This document shows, piece by piece, positions 21,963 to 29,015 of a stretch of DNA of 31,257 nt. The notes under the pieces were generated by a model, which worked only from the letters and a program-made list of their open reading frames with translations, did not search any database and was not told where the DNA came from. The stretch comes from JBJXGC01 sp046154545 (GTDB lineage Bacteria > Chloroflexota > Dehalococcoidia > Tepidiformales > Tepidiformaceae). The stretch's first letter is position 1. Every line of letters starts with the position of its first letter. The stretch is from NCBI GenBank assembly GCA_046154545.1, contig JBJXGC010000331.1, positions 1 through 31,257 of the forward strand. The letters run 5' to 3'. Position numbers and translations under genes: made by a program.

Positions 21963-22903
21963 CCGCGGCCGCGGCAACGCGCGAAGCCTACCCGGTCGCC
22001 CTTCTCCAGCTCGTCGATGAGGGCGTGGACGTCGTCGCGATCGACGCCGACCTCTCCGCTTCGACCGGCGGCAACCTCTTTGGCGATAAGCACCCGCAGC
22101 GCTGGATGACTGTCGGCGTGGCGGAGCAGGACATGGTTGGCATCGCCGCCGGGCTGGCCGCGGCCGGCAAGACGGCCTTCATCGCCAGCTTCGCCGTCTT
22201 CCTGCCGGGCCGCTGCTTCGACCAGCTCCGCACCTCGGTCGCCCAGCCGATGGGCGGGCTGAATGTGAAGGCCGTGGCCAGCCACGGTGGCGTGACCGTC
22301 GGCGAAGACGGGGCCAGCGCCCAGGCGATCGAGGACCTCTCCCTCGCGACCGCCCTCATCCCGTTCGACGTCATCGTCCCCGCCGATTTCGAGGAGGCGC
22401 GCCAGGCGATCATGGCCGTGGGCCGCACGACCCGGCCGGCGTACGTGCGCACCGGGCGGCCAAAGATCCCCGCGCTCTTCGATTCGTCCTACCGGTTCGA
22501 GATCGGGAAGGCGCACATGATGCGGCCCGGCAAAGATGTGACCATCGCGGCCTGCGGGATCATGGTCGGGGTCGCCATCGAGGCGGCGGCCGTGCTCCAG
22601 GCTGAAGGCGTCTCGGCGCGCGTCCTCAATGTGGCGACGGTGAAACCGATCGACCGCGCCGCCCTGATTGCGGCCGCCCGCGAGACCGGCGCTATCGTCA
22701 CGGCCGAAGAGCACCAGACCACCGGCGGCCTCGGCACGGCCGTGGCGCGCATCCTGGCCGAGACGGTCCCGGTGCCCATGGCCTTCGTCGGCGTCGATCG
22801 CTACGGCACGAGCGGCAAGTGGGACGAACTGCTTAGCTACTTCGAGCTGACGCCGGCGCGAGTCGCCCAGGCGGCGCGGGACGCGATCGGCCGCAAGCGC
22901 TAA
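21959..22903 (+). CDS. Transketolase, C-terminal (pyrimidine-binding and C-terminal domain) subunit
   Basis: A 314-residue subunit matching the middle and last domains of transketolase. It shows VAIDADLSASTGGNLFGDKHPQR at about 24-46, VGVAEQDMVGIAAGLAAAGK with the conserved glutamate that activates ThDP, SHGGVTVGEDGASAQAIEDL, and a C-terminal LNVATVKPIDRAAL typical of the transketolase C domain. The GTG at 21959 lies within GTGA, overlapping the stop of the first subunit. Splitting of transketolase into two genes is frequent in archaea, thermophiles and Chloroflexota. The gene ends by overlapping the stop of the convergent vapC gene by 4 bp. Some split pairs act on other sugars, so the exact substrate is not certain. 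Confidence 0.92.
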   Translation: MTAAAATREAYPVALLQLVDEGVDVVAIDADLSASTGGNLFGDKHPQRWMTVGVAEQDMVGIAAGLAAAGKTAFIASFAVFLPGRCFDQLRTSVAQPMGGLNVKAVASHGGVTVGEDGASAQAIEDLSLATALIPFDVIVPADFEEARQAIMAVGRTTRPAYVRTGRPKIPALFDSSYRFEIGKAHMMRPGKDVTIAACGIMVGVAIEAAAVLQAEGVSARVLNVATVKPIDRAALIAAARETGAIVTAEEHQTTGGLGTAVARILAETVPVPMAFVGVDRYGTSGKWDELLSYFELTPARVAQAARDAIGRKR

Positions 22904-23316
22904 AGCTCGGGCAGCAGACGGAAGGCCTCGCAGTGGAGCGGGCGGATCGCACCGAAGTGGCGCCGGTCGAGGGTGAGGACTGTGTCGGAGTTCAACCGCT
23001 CGGCCAGTACCACGACGGAGGCGTCGGTCCCACCAATCGGAAAGTCCGCGTATTGGCGCACCAGCTCGGCGATCCGGGGCCAGTCTTCTGGCTCAGGGGC
23101 AATCACGTCGAAGGCGCCCATGCCCGCGAGGAACGCAATCTCGGCGGCGATCCCGAGGCGCTTGTGCAGGATGTATGTGGCCTCAGCGACGCAAAGCGCC
23201 GGGACGACGAACTCATATCGGCGATCGCGGAGCACAGCGAGCACGGCATGGTTACCCGGATCGTTCCGATCCGCCGCGGCAATGAGCGCGTTGGCATCGA
23301 TAGGGATGGCGGTCAC
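22900..23316 (-). CDS. vapC: VapC-type PIN-domain ribonuclease toxin (second locus)
   Basis: A 138-residue PIN protein with the four acidic positions D7 (PIDANAL), E45 (CVAEATY), D98 (GGTDASVVVLA) and D117 (LTLDRRHF). This branch, with TDASVVVLAERL and LTLDRRHF, is different from the VapC at 1273-1692, so the two loci are separate acquisitions rather than duplicates. Translation starts at GTG 23316, which overlaps the stop of the antitoxin gene as GTGA. The stop TAG overlaps the transketolase stop on the other strand by 4 bp, so no terminator can lie between them. The RNA target is unknown. Confidence 0.92.
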   Translation of the reverse strand: MTAIPIDANALIAAADRNDPGNHAVLAVLRDRRYEFVVPALCVAEATYILHKRLGIAAEIAFLAGMGAFDVIAPEPEDWPRIAELVRQYADFPIGGTDASVVVLAERLNSDTVLTLDRRHFGAIRPLHCEAFRLLPEL

Positions 23317-23570
23317 CCTCGGTGCCTCAGAATGTCTTCGGCCCAGTGATCGCTAAGGAAGTCATCCATGTCGGCGGCGTAGGGGCCCGCCACACTTGCC
23401 CCGATGTTCGCGAAGGGGATGTGGCGCTCGCCCTCGCTGCTGGCCTCGGGCGGGAACTTCGCCTCCACACATTCGCGAACGACAGCGGAGACGGACGTAT
23501 GACGGCGCCGCGCTTCGCGTTCGAGCCGGGCGAGGGATTGCTCGGATATGGTGATGGTGGTGCGCTTCAT
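23313..23570 (-). CDS. vapB: VapB-type ribbon-helix-helix antitoxin
   Basis: An 85-residue antitoxin. Residues 1-40 (KRTTITISEQSLARLEREAR, then RRHTSVSAVVRECVEAK) form a ribbon-helix-helix domain: a beta strand with alternating Thr/Ile, then two helices. The rest (IPFANIGASVAGPYAADMDD, then FLSDHWAEDILRHRG) contains the toxin-binding tail, in which W and the acidic residues probably enter the PIN active site. It overlaps the toxin start by 4 nt. The ATG at 23570 is 6 nt downstream of a TAGTAT box inside an inverted repeat, so the mRNA may be leaderless and the operon self-repressed. The first beta strand begins at residue 3, as usual for the family, which supports the start. Confidence 0.88.
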   Translation of the reverse strand: MKRTTITISEQSLARLEREARRRHTSVSAVVRECVEAKFPPEASSEGERHIPFANIGASVAGPYAADMDDFLSDHWAEDILRHRG

Positions 23571-23575
23571 GCGAT

Positions 23576-23589
23576 CATACTACCGTATG
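23576..23589 (-). promoter_or_regulatory. vapBC operator over a -10-like box
   Basis: CATAC at 23576-23580 and GTATG at 23585-23589 form a perfect inverted repeat with a 4-bp centre. On the minus strand TAGTAT (23582 to 23577) lies across it and ends 6 nt before the vapB ATG. TATGAT, one base pair group further on, is an alternative -10 but would be only 3 nt from the ATG. Ribbon-helix-helix proteins bind short palindromes of this kind. Confidence 0.55.
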
Positions 23590-23711
23590 CGCGTCGCGCC
23601 CGGGTGGCCGTGTGGGACCTGCTTCTGTGACCCGCGGGGTCGTTCCCGTACGATCGGCGACGGTTGTCCGGCGCTCCATGCGGCGGCAGCCGCGAAGCGG
23701 GGAGGATCGGA

Positions 23712-25601
23712 TTGAAAGAACAGCGAATGTTCGGCCTCTGGCCGAGCCCGATTACCTCGAAGGACCTTGGCGCCGCCCTCCGGCTGACCGGGCCCTGCTG
23801 GGATAGCGACGGCCTGACGCTCGCCTGGCTCGAAGGGCGCTCGGACCGTGGCGTCGTCGTCGTCCGCGACCCGGCCGATGGCTCGACGCGCGACCTCACG
23901 CCGGCCGAGATCTCGGTCCGCGCCATGGTTGGATACGGTGGGGGCGACTTCACCCTTTCGCACGGCGTCTGCTACTTCGTGGGGCAGGACGACCAGCGCC
24001 TCTACCGCCAGCCCCTGGCGGGAGGCAAGCCGCGCCCAATCACCCCGGCGTTTGGCGCCGCGTCATCGCCCACGGTGTCGCCCGACGGCCGCTGGCTCGT
24101 CTACGTCCACACCTCAGAGGGCGAGGATTGCCTCGCGATCGTCGATGTCGATGGCAAGCGCTGGCCCGCCCGATTGGCCGAAGGCGCGGATTTCTTCATG
24201 CAGCCCGCATGGAGTCCGGACAGCACACGGCTCGCCTGGGTTGAGTGGGATCACCCCAACATGCCCTGGGACGGGACCCGCCTGGTGGTGGCGGAGCTTG
24301 ATCGTCCGGCGGACGCACTGCCGAGGGTTGCGACGCGCGAAGTGGTTGCCGGCGGCCCCGAAGTGAGCATCCTCCAGCCGGAGTTCACCGCGGACGGCGC
24401 CGCCTTGCTGTATATCTCGGACGAGCCCGGCATGGGGCATCTCTTCCGCCAGGACCTTGCGGGCGGAGGGGCGACCCGGCTGACGGATGGAGAGGGTGAC
24501 TTTGGGGCGCCGGCCTGGAACATGGGGATGCGCCGCTACTGCCAGGTGCGCGGCGGGCTGGTGGCTATCCGGAACACCGCGGGCTTTGAATCGCTCGTGA
24601 CGCTCCGCCTCGCGGGCGACGCCCCGGCGCCGGTTGCGGCGCCGGCGATGACCTCCTTCGCGGCGGTGGCCGGCCACCAGGAGAGCGACGGTGTCGCCGT
24701 CGCCGGGTCGAGCGGCGTGCAGCCGCCGCGCGTGGCCATCCTCAATGGGTCGAGCGGCCCAGTCGTCGCGGTCTGCCGCCGGAGCGATAACGAACTGAAC
24801 GCAGCGGCGGCCCTGTCCGCGCCCCAGGCGGTGACGTGGCCTTCCTTCGACGGCGAATCCGCGCACGGCATCTACTACCCTCCCGCGAGCGACCGTTTCG
24901 CGTCAGCGGGAGCACCGCCGCTCGTGGTGGTTATCCACGGTGGGCCGACGGGGCAGGTCAAGGCCGGCTGGGACGCCACCGCCCAGTTTTTCGCGACCCG
25001 CGGCTATGCGGTGCTCTTCCCGAACTACCGGGGGAGTACCGGCTACGGCCGCGAGTACAGGCTCAAGTTGCGGAACAGTTGGGGCATCTTCGACGTCAAG
25101 GACGCCCAATCGGGAGCCGCTGCGTTGGCGGCATGTGGCCTCGCTGACGTGTCGCGCCTGGTAATCTACGGCGGGAGCGCGGGCGGATATACGGTCCTGC
25201 AGTCGCTCGCTGATATTCCCGGCTTTTATAAGGCGGCCGTCTGCCTCTTCGGCGTCTCCAACCAATTCACCCTCGCCAGCGACACCCATAAGTTCGAGGC
25301 CCGCTATTCGGAGCAGCTGCTCGGTCCGCTGCCGGCAGCCGCCGCCGTCTATCGCGACCGTTCGCCCATCTTCCACGCCGACCGGATCACCGACCCGGTC
25401 GCCCTGTTCCAGGGAGACATCGATCGGGTGGTGCCGCGCTCCCAGAGCGACGCCATCGCGGCCTCGCTGAAGGCGCGAGGCGTCCCGCACGAATACCATG
25501 TCTACGCAGGCGAAGGCCACGGCTGGCGGAAGTCGGAGACGATCGACCACTACTGGACGGCCGTCGATCGGTTTCTCCGGGAATACGTGCTCTTTGCCTG
25601 A
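23712..25601 (+). CDS. S9-family serine peptidase (prolyl oligopeptidase/acylaminoacyl-peptidase type)
   Basis: A 629-residue protein with an N-terminal beta-propeller (repeats such as SPTVSPDGRWLVYV and QPAWSPDSTRLAWV) and a C-terminal alpha/beta-hydrolase domain from about residue 390. The catalytic triad is S489 (YGGSAGGYT), D571 (QGDIDRVVP) and H603 (AGEGHGW). The oxyanion region is VVIHGGPTGQ, and NYRGSTGYGREYR is typical of dipeptidyl- or acyl-peptidases. I chose TTG at 23712 because GGAGG at 23701-23705 stands 6 nt before it. An ATG at 23727 lacks this, and earlier frames have no similarity. No signal peptide is seen, so it probably degrades peptides in the cytoplasm. It runs in the same direction as the HIT and HD genes with short gaps. 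Confidence 0.92.
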   Translation: MKEQRMFGLWPSPITSKDLGAALRLTGPCWDSDGLTLAWLEGRSDRGVVVVRDPADGSTRDLTPAEISVRAMVGYGGGDFTLSHGVCYFVGQDDQRLYRQPLAGGKPRPITPAFGAASSPTVSPDGRWLVYVHTSEGEDCLAIVDVDGKRWPARLAEGADFFMQPAWSPDSTRLAWVEWDHPNMPWDGTRLVVAELDRPADALPRVATREVVAGGPEVSILQPEFTADGAALLYISDEPGMGHLFRQDLAGGGATRLTDGEGDFGAPAWNMGMRRYCQVRGGLVAIRNTAGFESLVTLRLAGDAPAPVAAPAMTSFAAVAGHQESDGVAVAGSSGVQPPRVAILNGSSGPVVAVCRRSDNELNAAAALSAPQAVTWPSFDGESAHGIYYPPASDRFASAGAPPLVVVIHGGPTGQVKAGWDATAQFFATRGYAVLFPNYRGSTGYGREYRLKLRNSWGIFDVKDAQSGAAALAACGLADVSRLVIYGGSAGGYTVLQSLADIPGFYKAAVCLFGVSNQFTLASDTHKFEARYSEQLLGPLPAAAAVYRDRSPIFHADRITDPVALFQGDIDRVVPRSQSDAIAASLKARGVPHEYHVYAGEGHGWRKSETIDHYWTAVDRFLREYVLFA

Positions 25602-25627
25602 TTCTTGCGAGGCCAGGAAGGACTGCT

Positions 25628-25972
25628 ATGCCCGCTGATTGCCTCTTCTGCCGGATGGCGGCAGGTGCGATTCCCGTAACCCCGCTCTGCGAGAACGAGG
25701 CCGCGTTCGCCATCCGCGATATCAATCCGCGGGCGCCCGTGCATGTGCTCGTCATCCCCCGCCTCCACATCCCGGACGCCCGTGACCTCACGGCCGCCGA
25801 CGGCGCCACCCTTGGGGCGCTCTTCCAGCTCGCTGGCGAGGCGGGGCGGGTCGAAGGCGTCCACGAGACGGGCTACCGGCTCGCCTTCAACGTCGGCGAG
25901 GCCGCCGGGATGACGATCCCGCACCTCCACTTACACCTCCTCGGCGGCCGTCAGCTCGGGCCCGAAGGCTAA
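25628..25972 (+). CDS. HIT-family nucleotide hydrolase (HINT-like)
   Basis: A 114-residue protein with the histidine triad H99-L-H101-L-H103-LLGG, where H101 is the expected nucleophile, and the entry motif CLFCRMAAGAIP at 5-16. The C5/C8 pair and the length are typical of bacterial HINT (HinT/YcfF) proteins, which hydrolyse phosphoramidates of AMP. RDINPRAPVHVLVIPRLHI forms the central sheet. GGAAGGA precedes the ATG at 25628. It sits 26 bp after the S9 peptidase and 2 bp before the HD gene, so it is likely the middle of a three-gene transcript. The neighbouring YqeK-like gene handles dinucleotides, which suggests a shared role in nucleotide clean-up. Confidence 0.93.
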   Translation: MPADCLFCRMAAGAIPVTPLCENEAAFAIRDINPRAPVHVLVIPRLHIPDARDLTAADGATLGALFQLAGEAGRVEGVHETGYRLAFNVGEAAGMTIPHLHLHLLGGRQLGPEG

Positions 25973-25974
25973 GC

Positions 25975-26631
25975 ATGGCAGGCACGGGGAAGCCCCTGGC
26001 GAAGCAGCTCGCGGCCGTCCAACAGGAGATGCGAAAGCGGCCCGCGGGGCTGGTGGCCCATGTCGAACGCGTAGCAGCGGAGGCTGACGACCTCGCCAGG
26101 CGGTTCGACGTGGACCGCCTCCGGGTCGAACTCGGGGTATGGGGCCACGATCTCTTCCGGGCCTATCAATCGGCCGAGCTCCTCCGGCTGGCTGGTGAGG
26201 CGGGACTGGTGGTCGGCCGGGAGGATGAGGCCGCGCCGGTCATGCTGCATGGGCCGCTTGCGGCCCACGTGCTACGGGAACGCTTCGCCGTGACCGACGA
26301 AGAGGCGCTCGATGCTGTGCGTCTGCACACGACGGGCCTGGCCGAGATGCCACTGATCGCCAAGATCATCCTGCTCGCCGACAAATGCGAACCGCGGAAA
26401 CGGGCGCGCGCTCAACAGCTTCGGGACATCCGCAGACTCGCCCGCCGCGACCTCGACCTCGCATTGCTCTGCTGGGCCGACTGGAAGTGGGTCGAAGAGC
26501 GTCAGCGCGGCTGGGCGAGCCACTCCACCCACTGGTTGGCTCGCCAGCAATGGGTGCGCGAGCACCATCTCGACCGCGCACTGGTTGGCCGCTCCGAAGA
26601 ACCTGAATCGCTCGCCCTTAGCGAAGCTTGA
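25975..26631 (+). CDS. HD-domain hydrolase, YqeK-like (dinucleoside tetraphosphatase type)
   Basis: A 218-residue HD-superfamily protein. The metal and substrate positions are present in order: H29 (VAHVERV), H58-D59 (GHDLF), H92 (LHGPLAA), H118 (LHTTG) and D136 (LLADKCEP). This pattern, including HTTG and ADKxEP, matches YqeK enzymes, which cleave Ap4A symmetrically. The last 60 residues (KWVEERQRGW, then STHWLARQQWVREHH) are an extension not usual in YqeK and may add binding or dimer contacts. The ATG at 25975 is 2 bp after the HIT stop, so translation is probably coupled. Its 3' end overlaps the convergent LysM gene by 14 bp. Confidence 0.85.
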   Translation: MAGTGKPLAKQLAAVQQEMRKRPAGLVAHVERVAAEADDLARRFDVDRLRVELGVWGHDLFRAYQSAELLRLAGEAGLVVGREDEAAPVMLHGPLAAHVLRERFAVTDEEALDAVRLHTTGLAEMPLIAKIILLADKCEPRKRARAQQLRDIRRLARRDLDLALLCWADWKWVEERQRGWASHSTHWLARQQWVREHHLDRALVGRSEEPESLALSEA

Positions 26632-27433
26632 GTACCTGGCCGACGCTCAGGTTCGAGCATTCCGCGTCCACTTCGGGGTTGAGCCGGAGGATGTCTTCAA
26701 CGGTGACGTTGTTCGCTTCCGCGATCGTCCCGCAGAAGTCGCCGTCCTGCACGGTATAGGTGCCCGCTGTTGCGCCGGGGGTGCCGGTGGTTGTGGCGCC
26801 CGGGGTGCCGCTGCCGGGGGTGCCCGTGGTGGCGCCTCCGGGGACCGTGCCGGTGCGGGGGACGGCGGTCTGGTTCGCTGGCTGGGTGGGCGCCGCCGTG
26901 GTCGTCCGTGCGGCCTGTTGGGTGGCCTGGACGTCGGTCGGGTTCAGGGCTGCGTCGCCGTCACCCCCGACGAGGGACTGAATCCAGAGCGCCAGCAGGA
27001 TGACGATGGCCGCGAGGGCGAAGAGGCCGATCGTCAGGACGGGGATAGAGATGCCCCCCGGCCGGGGCCGGGGACCGGTTGTCCCGCTGCCCGGCCGCTG
27101 GGACCCTGCCTGACGGCCGGATTGGCCGCGCGAGGCCTGGCCACCACGCTGCTGCGGCTCTCGCGCCGGGCGCTGCCCGCCGCGGGACGGACCGGCAGCG
27201 GCCGACGGCGGCGCTGCGCCGGCCACGCCCTGGCCCAGATAGACGGGGCAGCTCGCGTGGTTCGTCCCGAGGCAGAACGATTCCTGGTGGTTGGTGGCGA
27301 TGCGGGTAGGGTGTTCGAGCCGGTAGCAGCGGTGGGCTTCCGTTGCGTAGGTCGCATGGGAGTCGGCGTCGTCGGCCAGGCCGAGGTACTGGCAAACGGT
27401 GGGGAACTCGTCTTCGCTGGTTGGGACGGTCAC
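26618..27433 (-). CDS. Single-pass membrane protein with cysteine-rich N-terminus and LysM domain
   Basis: A 271-residue protein. The N-terminus has four cysteines (C14 in CQYLG, C36 in HRC, C54 in FCLG, C62 in CPVYL), a pattern I associate with a small Chloroflexota domain of unknown role, perhaps metal-binding. It is followed by a Gly/Arg/Gln-rich disordered stretch (about 80-127), one membrane helix at 128-155, a Thr/Gly/Pro linker with repeated TGTPG (195-225), and a C-terminal LysM domain (YTVQDGDFCG, then NNVTVEDILRLNP). C234 and C259 could form a disulfide. LysM binds peptidoglycan or chitin-like sugars, so the N-terminus faces the cytoplasm and the LysM the outside. GTG 27433 was chosen because the conserved domain begins there and a GGAGG lies upstream. 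Confidence 0.85.
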   Translation of the reverse strand: MTVPTSEDEFPTVCQYLGLADDADSHATYATEAHRCYRLEHPTRIATNHQESFCLGTNHASCPVYLGQGVAGAAPPSAAAGPSRGGQRPAREPQQRGGQASRGQSGRQAGSQRPGSGTTGPRPRPGGISIPVLTIGLFALAAIVILLALWIQSLVGGDGDAALNPTDVQATQQAARTTTAAPTQPANQTAVPRTGTVPGGATTGTPGSGTPGATTTGTPGATAGTYTVQDGDFCGTIAEANNVTVEDILRLNPEVDAECSNLSVGQVLKLR

Positions 27434-27540
27434 GCGCTCACTCCCTCCAGGTCGGGCAGATGCCCGGCGTATCGTCACACGCTGGCGGAGGGTGAGCAAT
27501 GCCGCTATCTGAGGGCGCCGGCGGGTGGTCCAGAAATGGG

Positions 27541-27575
27541 TTGGGGGCGAGCCGTGTGAACGGACTCGCCCCCAA
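27541..27575. terminator. Strong isolated hairpin in the divergent intergenic region
   Basis: TTGGGGGCGAG at 27541-27551 pairs perfectly with CTCGCCCCCAA at 27565-27575, and CCG/CGG continues the stem inside after a one-base bulge. It is not downstream of any gene seen here. It may end an unseen short transcript from either side, or insulate rpsL from LysM transcription. Confidence 0.55.
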
Positions 27576-27787
27576 CTTGCGACGGGGAGGACAATGTCGC
27601 CAGGCTTCCTTTGGTCAGGAGGTCGCCCACTAGTAGAAACGGCCAGGCGTGGGCGCTCGAAAGGGCTGCGGCCCGGACGGTTGGGTGGCAATCGAGCGCT
27701 GCATCGGACGAAGATGGGCAGGGACGGTTCGATCCCAGGTCTGGCATCGGGTCAACCGTGGAGCAGTGCAGGCGCACTCGCCTACAT

Positions 27788-27815
27788 TTGACACTCTAGG
27801 TCGGTGTGGTACCCT
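27788..27815 (+). promoter_or_regulatory. Probable promoter of the str operon
   Basis: A perfect TTGACA -35 at 27788-27793 is followed 16 bp later by TACCCT at 27810-27815. TG at 27807-27808 makes an extended -10. The hexamer itself is weak, but the -35 and TG element compensate. Transcription would begin near 27822. Confidence 0.6.
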
Positions 27816-27866
27816 CCTTGTTCGGCGCGATACAGGTAGGCCAGCTGGAGCATTCGGCAGGTCGCA

Positions 27867-27948
27867 AAGCAAAGTGCTTGAAGACGGCCCGGGCCGGGAA
27901 ATCGGCAAGGGCGCTGTTCACGAACAGGCTTTCCGGCCTGTTTTCGTG
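27867..27948 (+). promoter_or_regulatory. Structured leader of rpsL, possible attenuator
   Basis: Three elements follow one another: AAGCA/TGCTT at 27867-27879 with an AAG loop; a 12-bp GC palindrome at 27885-27896; and an 11-bp hairpin with a two-base bulge between 27919-27929 (CACGAACAGGC) and 27936-27948 (GCCTGTTTTCGTG). The T4 tract within the last arm gives it some likeness to an intrinsic terminator. It sits about 90 bp before the rpsL ATG. Confidence 0.5.
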
Positions 27949-28036
27949 CCCAAGAGGATGACCCGGCAGCGGGACCATTCATCCGCACTCGCGGGGCGAA
28001 CAGCCCGCGCCATGGAAAAGACGAGGGGACGCAGGA

Positions 28037-28477
28037 ATGCCGACCATCAATCAGCTGGTCCGCAAGGGCCGAACGCCGAAGGCGAAGAAGTCGGGTGCCC
28101 CGGCGCTCCTCTTCAGCTTCAACTCGCACTCGGGCCGCACCACTCGGGCGGTTGGCCGCGGTTCGCCGCAGAAGCGTGGCGTCTGCACCCAGGTGCGGAC
28201 GCAGACGCCGAAGAAGCCAAACTCGGCGCTGCGCAAGGTGGCCCGCGTCCGGCTGACCAACGGGATCGAGGTCACGGCCTACATCCCGGGCGAAGGGCAC
28301 AGTCTCCAGGAGCACTCCGTGGTCCTGGTCCGCGGTGGCCGCGTCAAGGACCTCCCGGGCGTCCGGTACCACATCGTCCGCGGCGCCCTTGACGCGACGG
28401 GCGTCAACAACCGCAAGCAGGGCCGGAGCAAGTACGGCACGCGCAAGAACGCCCAGGCCACGGGCCGCCGCAAGTAG
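28037..28477 (+). CDS. rpsL: 30S ribosomal protein S12
   Basis: A 146-residue S12. The decoding-centre segment TPKKPNSALRKVARVRLTNG and the loop GGRVKDLPGVRYH, in which streptomycin-resistance changes occur, are standard and appear sensitive-type. Between PAL and SPQKRGV (about residues 24-43) there is an insertion LFSFNSHSGRTTRAVGRG, absent from E. coli S12 and similar to the extension known in Chloroflexota and some other phyla, which explains the greater length. The C-terminus is also extended (GTRKNAQATGRRK). GAGGGG precedes the ATG. First gene of the str operon; rpsG follows 42 bp later. Confidence 0.98.
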   Translation: MPTINQLVRKGRTPKAKKSGAPALLFSFNSHSGRTTRAVGRGSPQKRGVCTQVRTQTPKKPNSALRKVARVRLTNGIEVTAYIPGEGHSLQEHSVVLVRGGRVKDLPGVRYHIVRGALDATGVNNRKQGRSKYGTRKNAQATGRRK

Positions 28478-28519
28478 CCAGGCCGGCGCTTTCTATTTAT
28501 CGAAACGGGGGACCTGACC

Positions 28520-28990
28520 ATGGCACGACGCAACCGGCCGGCACGGCGGCCGATTCCGCCTGACTCGCGGTTTAACAATGTCACGGTCCAGATCCTCATC
28601 AACAAGCTGATGACGCGTGGCAAGAAGAGCACCGCCGAACGGGTGGTGTACGGGGCCTTCGACCGAATCCAGGGCCAGACCGGCCGGGACCCGCTCGATG
28701 TCTTCCAGCAGGCCGTGCGCAACACCACGCCCGTCCTCGAAGTGAAACCGCGCCGCGTTGGCGGCGCAACGTACCAGGTGCCCGTGGAGATTCGGCCCGA
28801 CCGCCGGATCGCGCTCTCCATGCGATGGTTGCTCACATCGTCCCGCTCCCGCAATGGACGGTCGATGGCTGAGCGTCTCGCGAGCGAACTCATGGACGCC
28901 GCCAACAACACCGGCCAAGCCATCAAACGCAAGGACGATACACACCGTATGGCGGAGGCGAACCGCGCGTTCGTCCATTACCGCTGGTAG
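28520..28990 (+). CDS. rpsG: 30S ribosomal protein S7
   Basis: A 156-residue S7 of normal length, nucleating assembly of the 30S head domain. Family signatures are complete: the start RRNRPARRPIPPDSRFNN, LINKLMTRGKKSTAERVVYG, the rRNA-binding VGGATYQVPVEI, and the C-terminal THRMAEANRAFVHYRW. GGGGGA stands 8 nt before the ATG at 28520. In E. coli the S12-S7 gap is the target for translational control by S7; here the gap is only 42 nt, with no obvious hairpin, so control, if any, must lie elsewhere, perhaps in the rpsL leader. fusA starts 25 bp after the stop. Confidence 0.98.
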   Translation: MARRNRPARRPIPPDSRFNNVTVQILINKLMTRGKKSTAERVVYGAFDRIQGQTGRDPLDVFQQAVRNTTPVLEVKPRRVGGATYQVPVEIRPDRRIALSMRWLLTSSRSRNGRSMAERLASELMDAANNTGQAIKRKDDTHRMAEANRAFVHYRW

Positions 28991-29015
28991 GTGTGGGGAA
29001 AAGGTAATCGAGTTC

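Larger units (their letters stand above)
27434..28036. other. 603-bp gene-free divergent region upstream of rpsL
   Basis: No reading frame here has family likeness. The stretch holds a strong hairpin at 27541-27575, the likely str promoter at 27788-27815, a long leader of about 215 nt with hairpins at 27867-27948, and a GAGGGG Shine-Dalgarno sequence about 10 nt before rpsL. Nothing else is recognised in 27580-27780. I found no tRNA. Confidence 0.7.

Noticed and set aside
26760..26850. Tandem DNA repeat of GGGGTGCC-like units
   Set aside because: This is the coding sequence of the TGTPG linker of the LysM protein, not an independent repeat.
27721..27745. GGTTCGATCCC, resembling a tRNA T-arm
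   Set aside because: The 5-bp stem does not pair (GACGG against CCAGG), and no acceptor, D or anticodon arm can be drawn around it.
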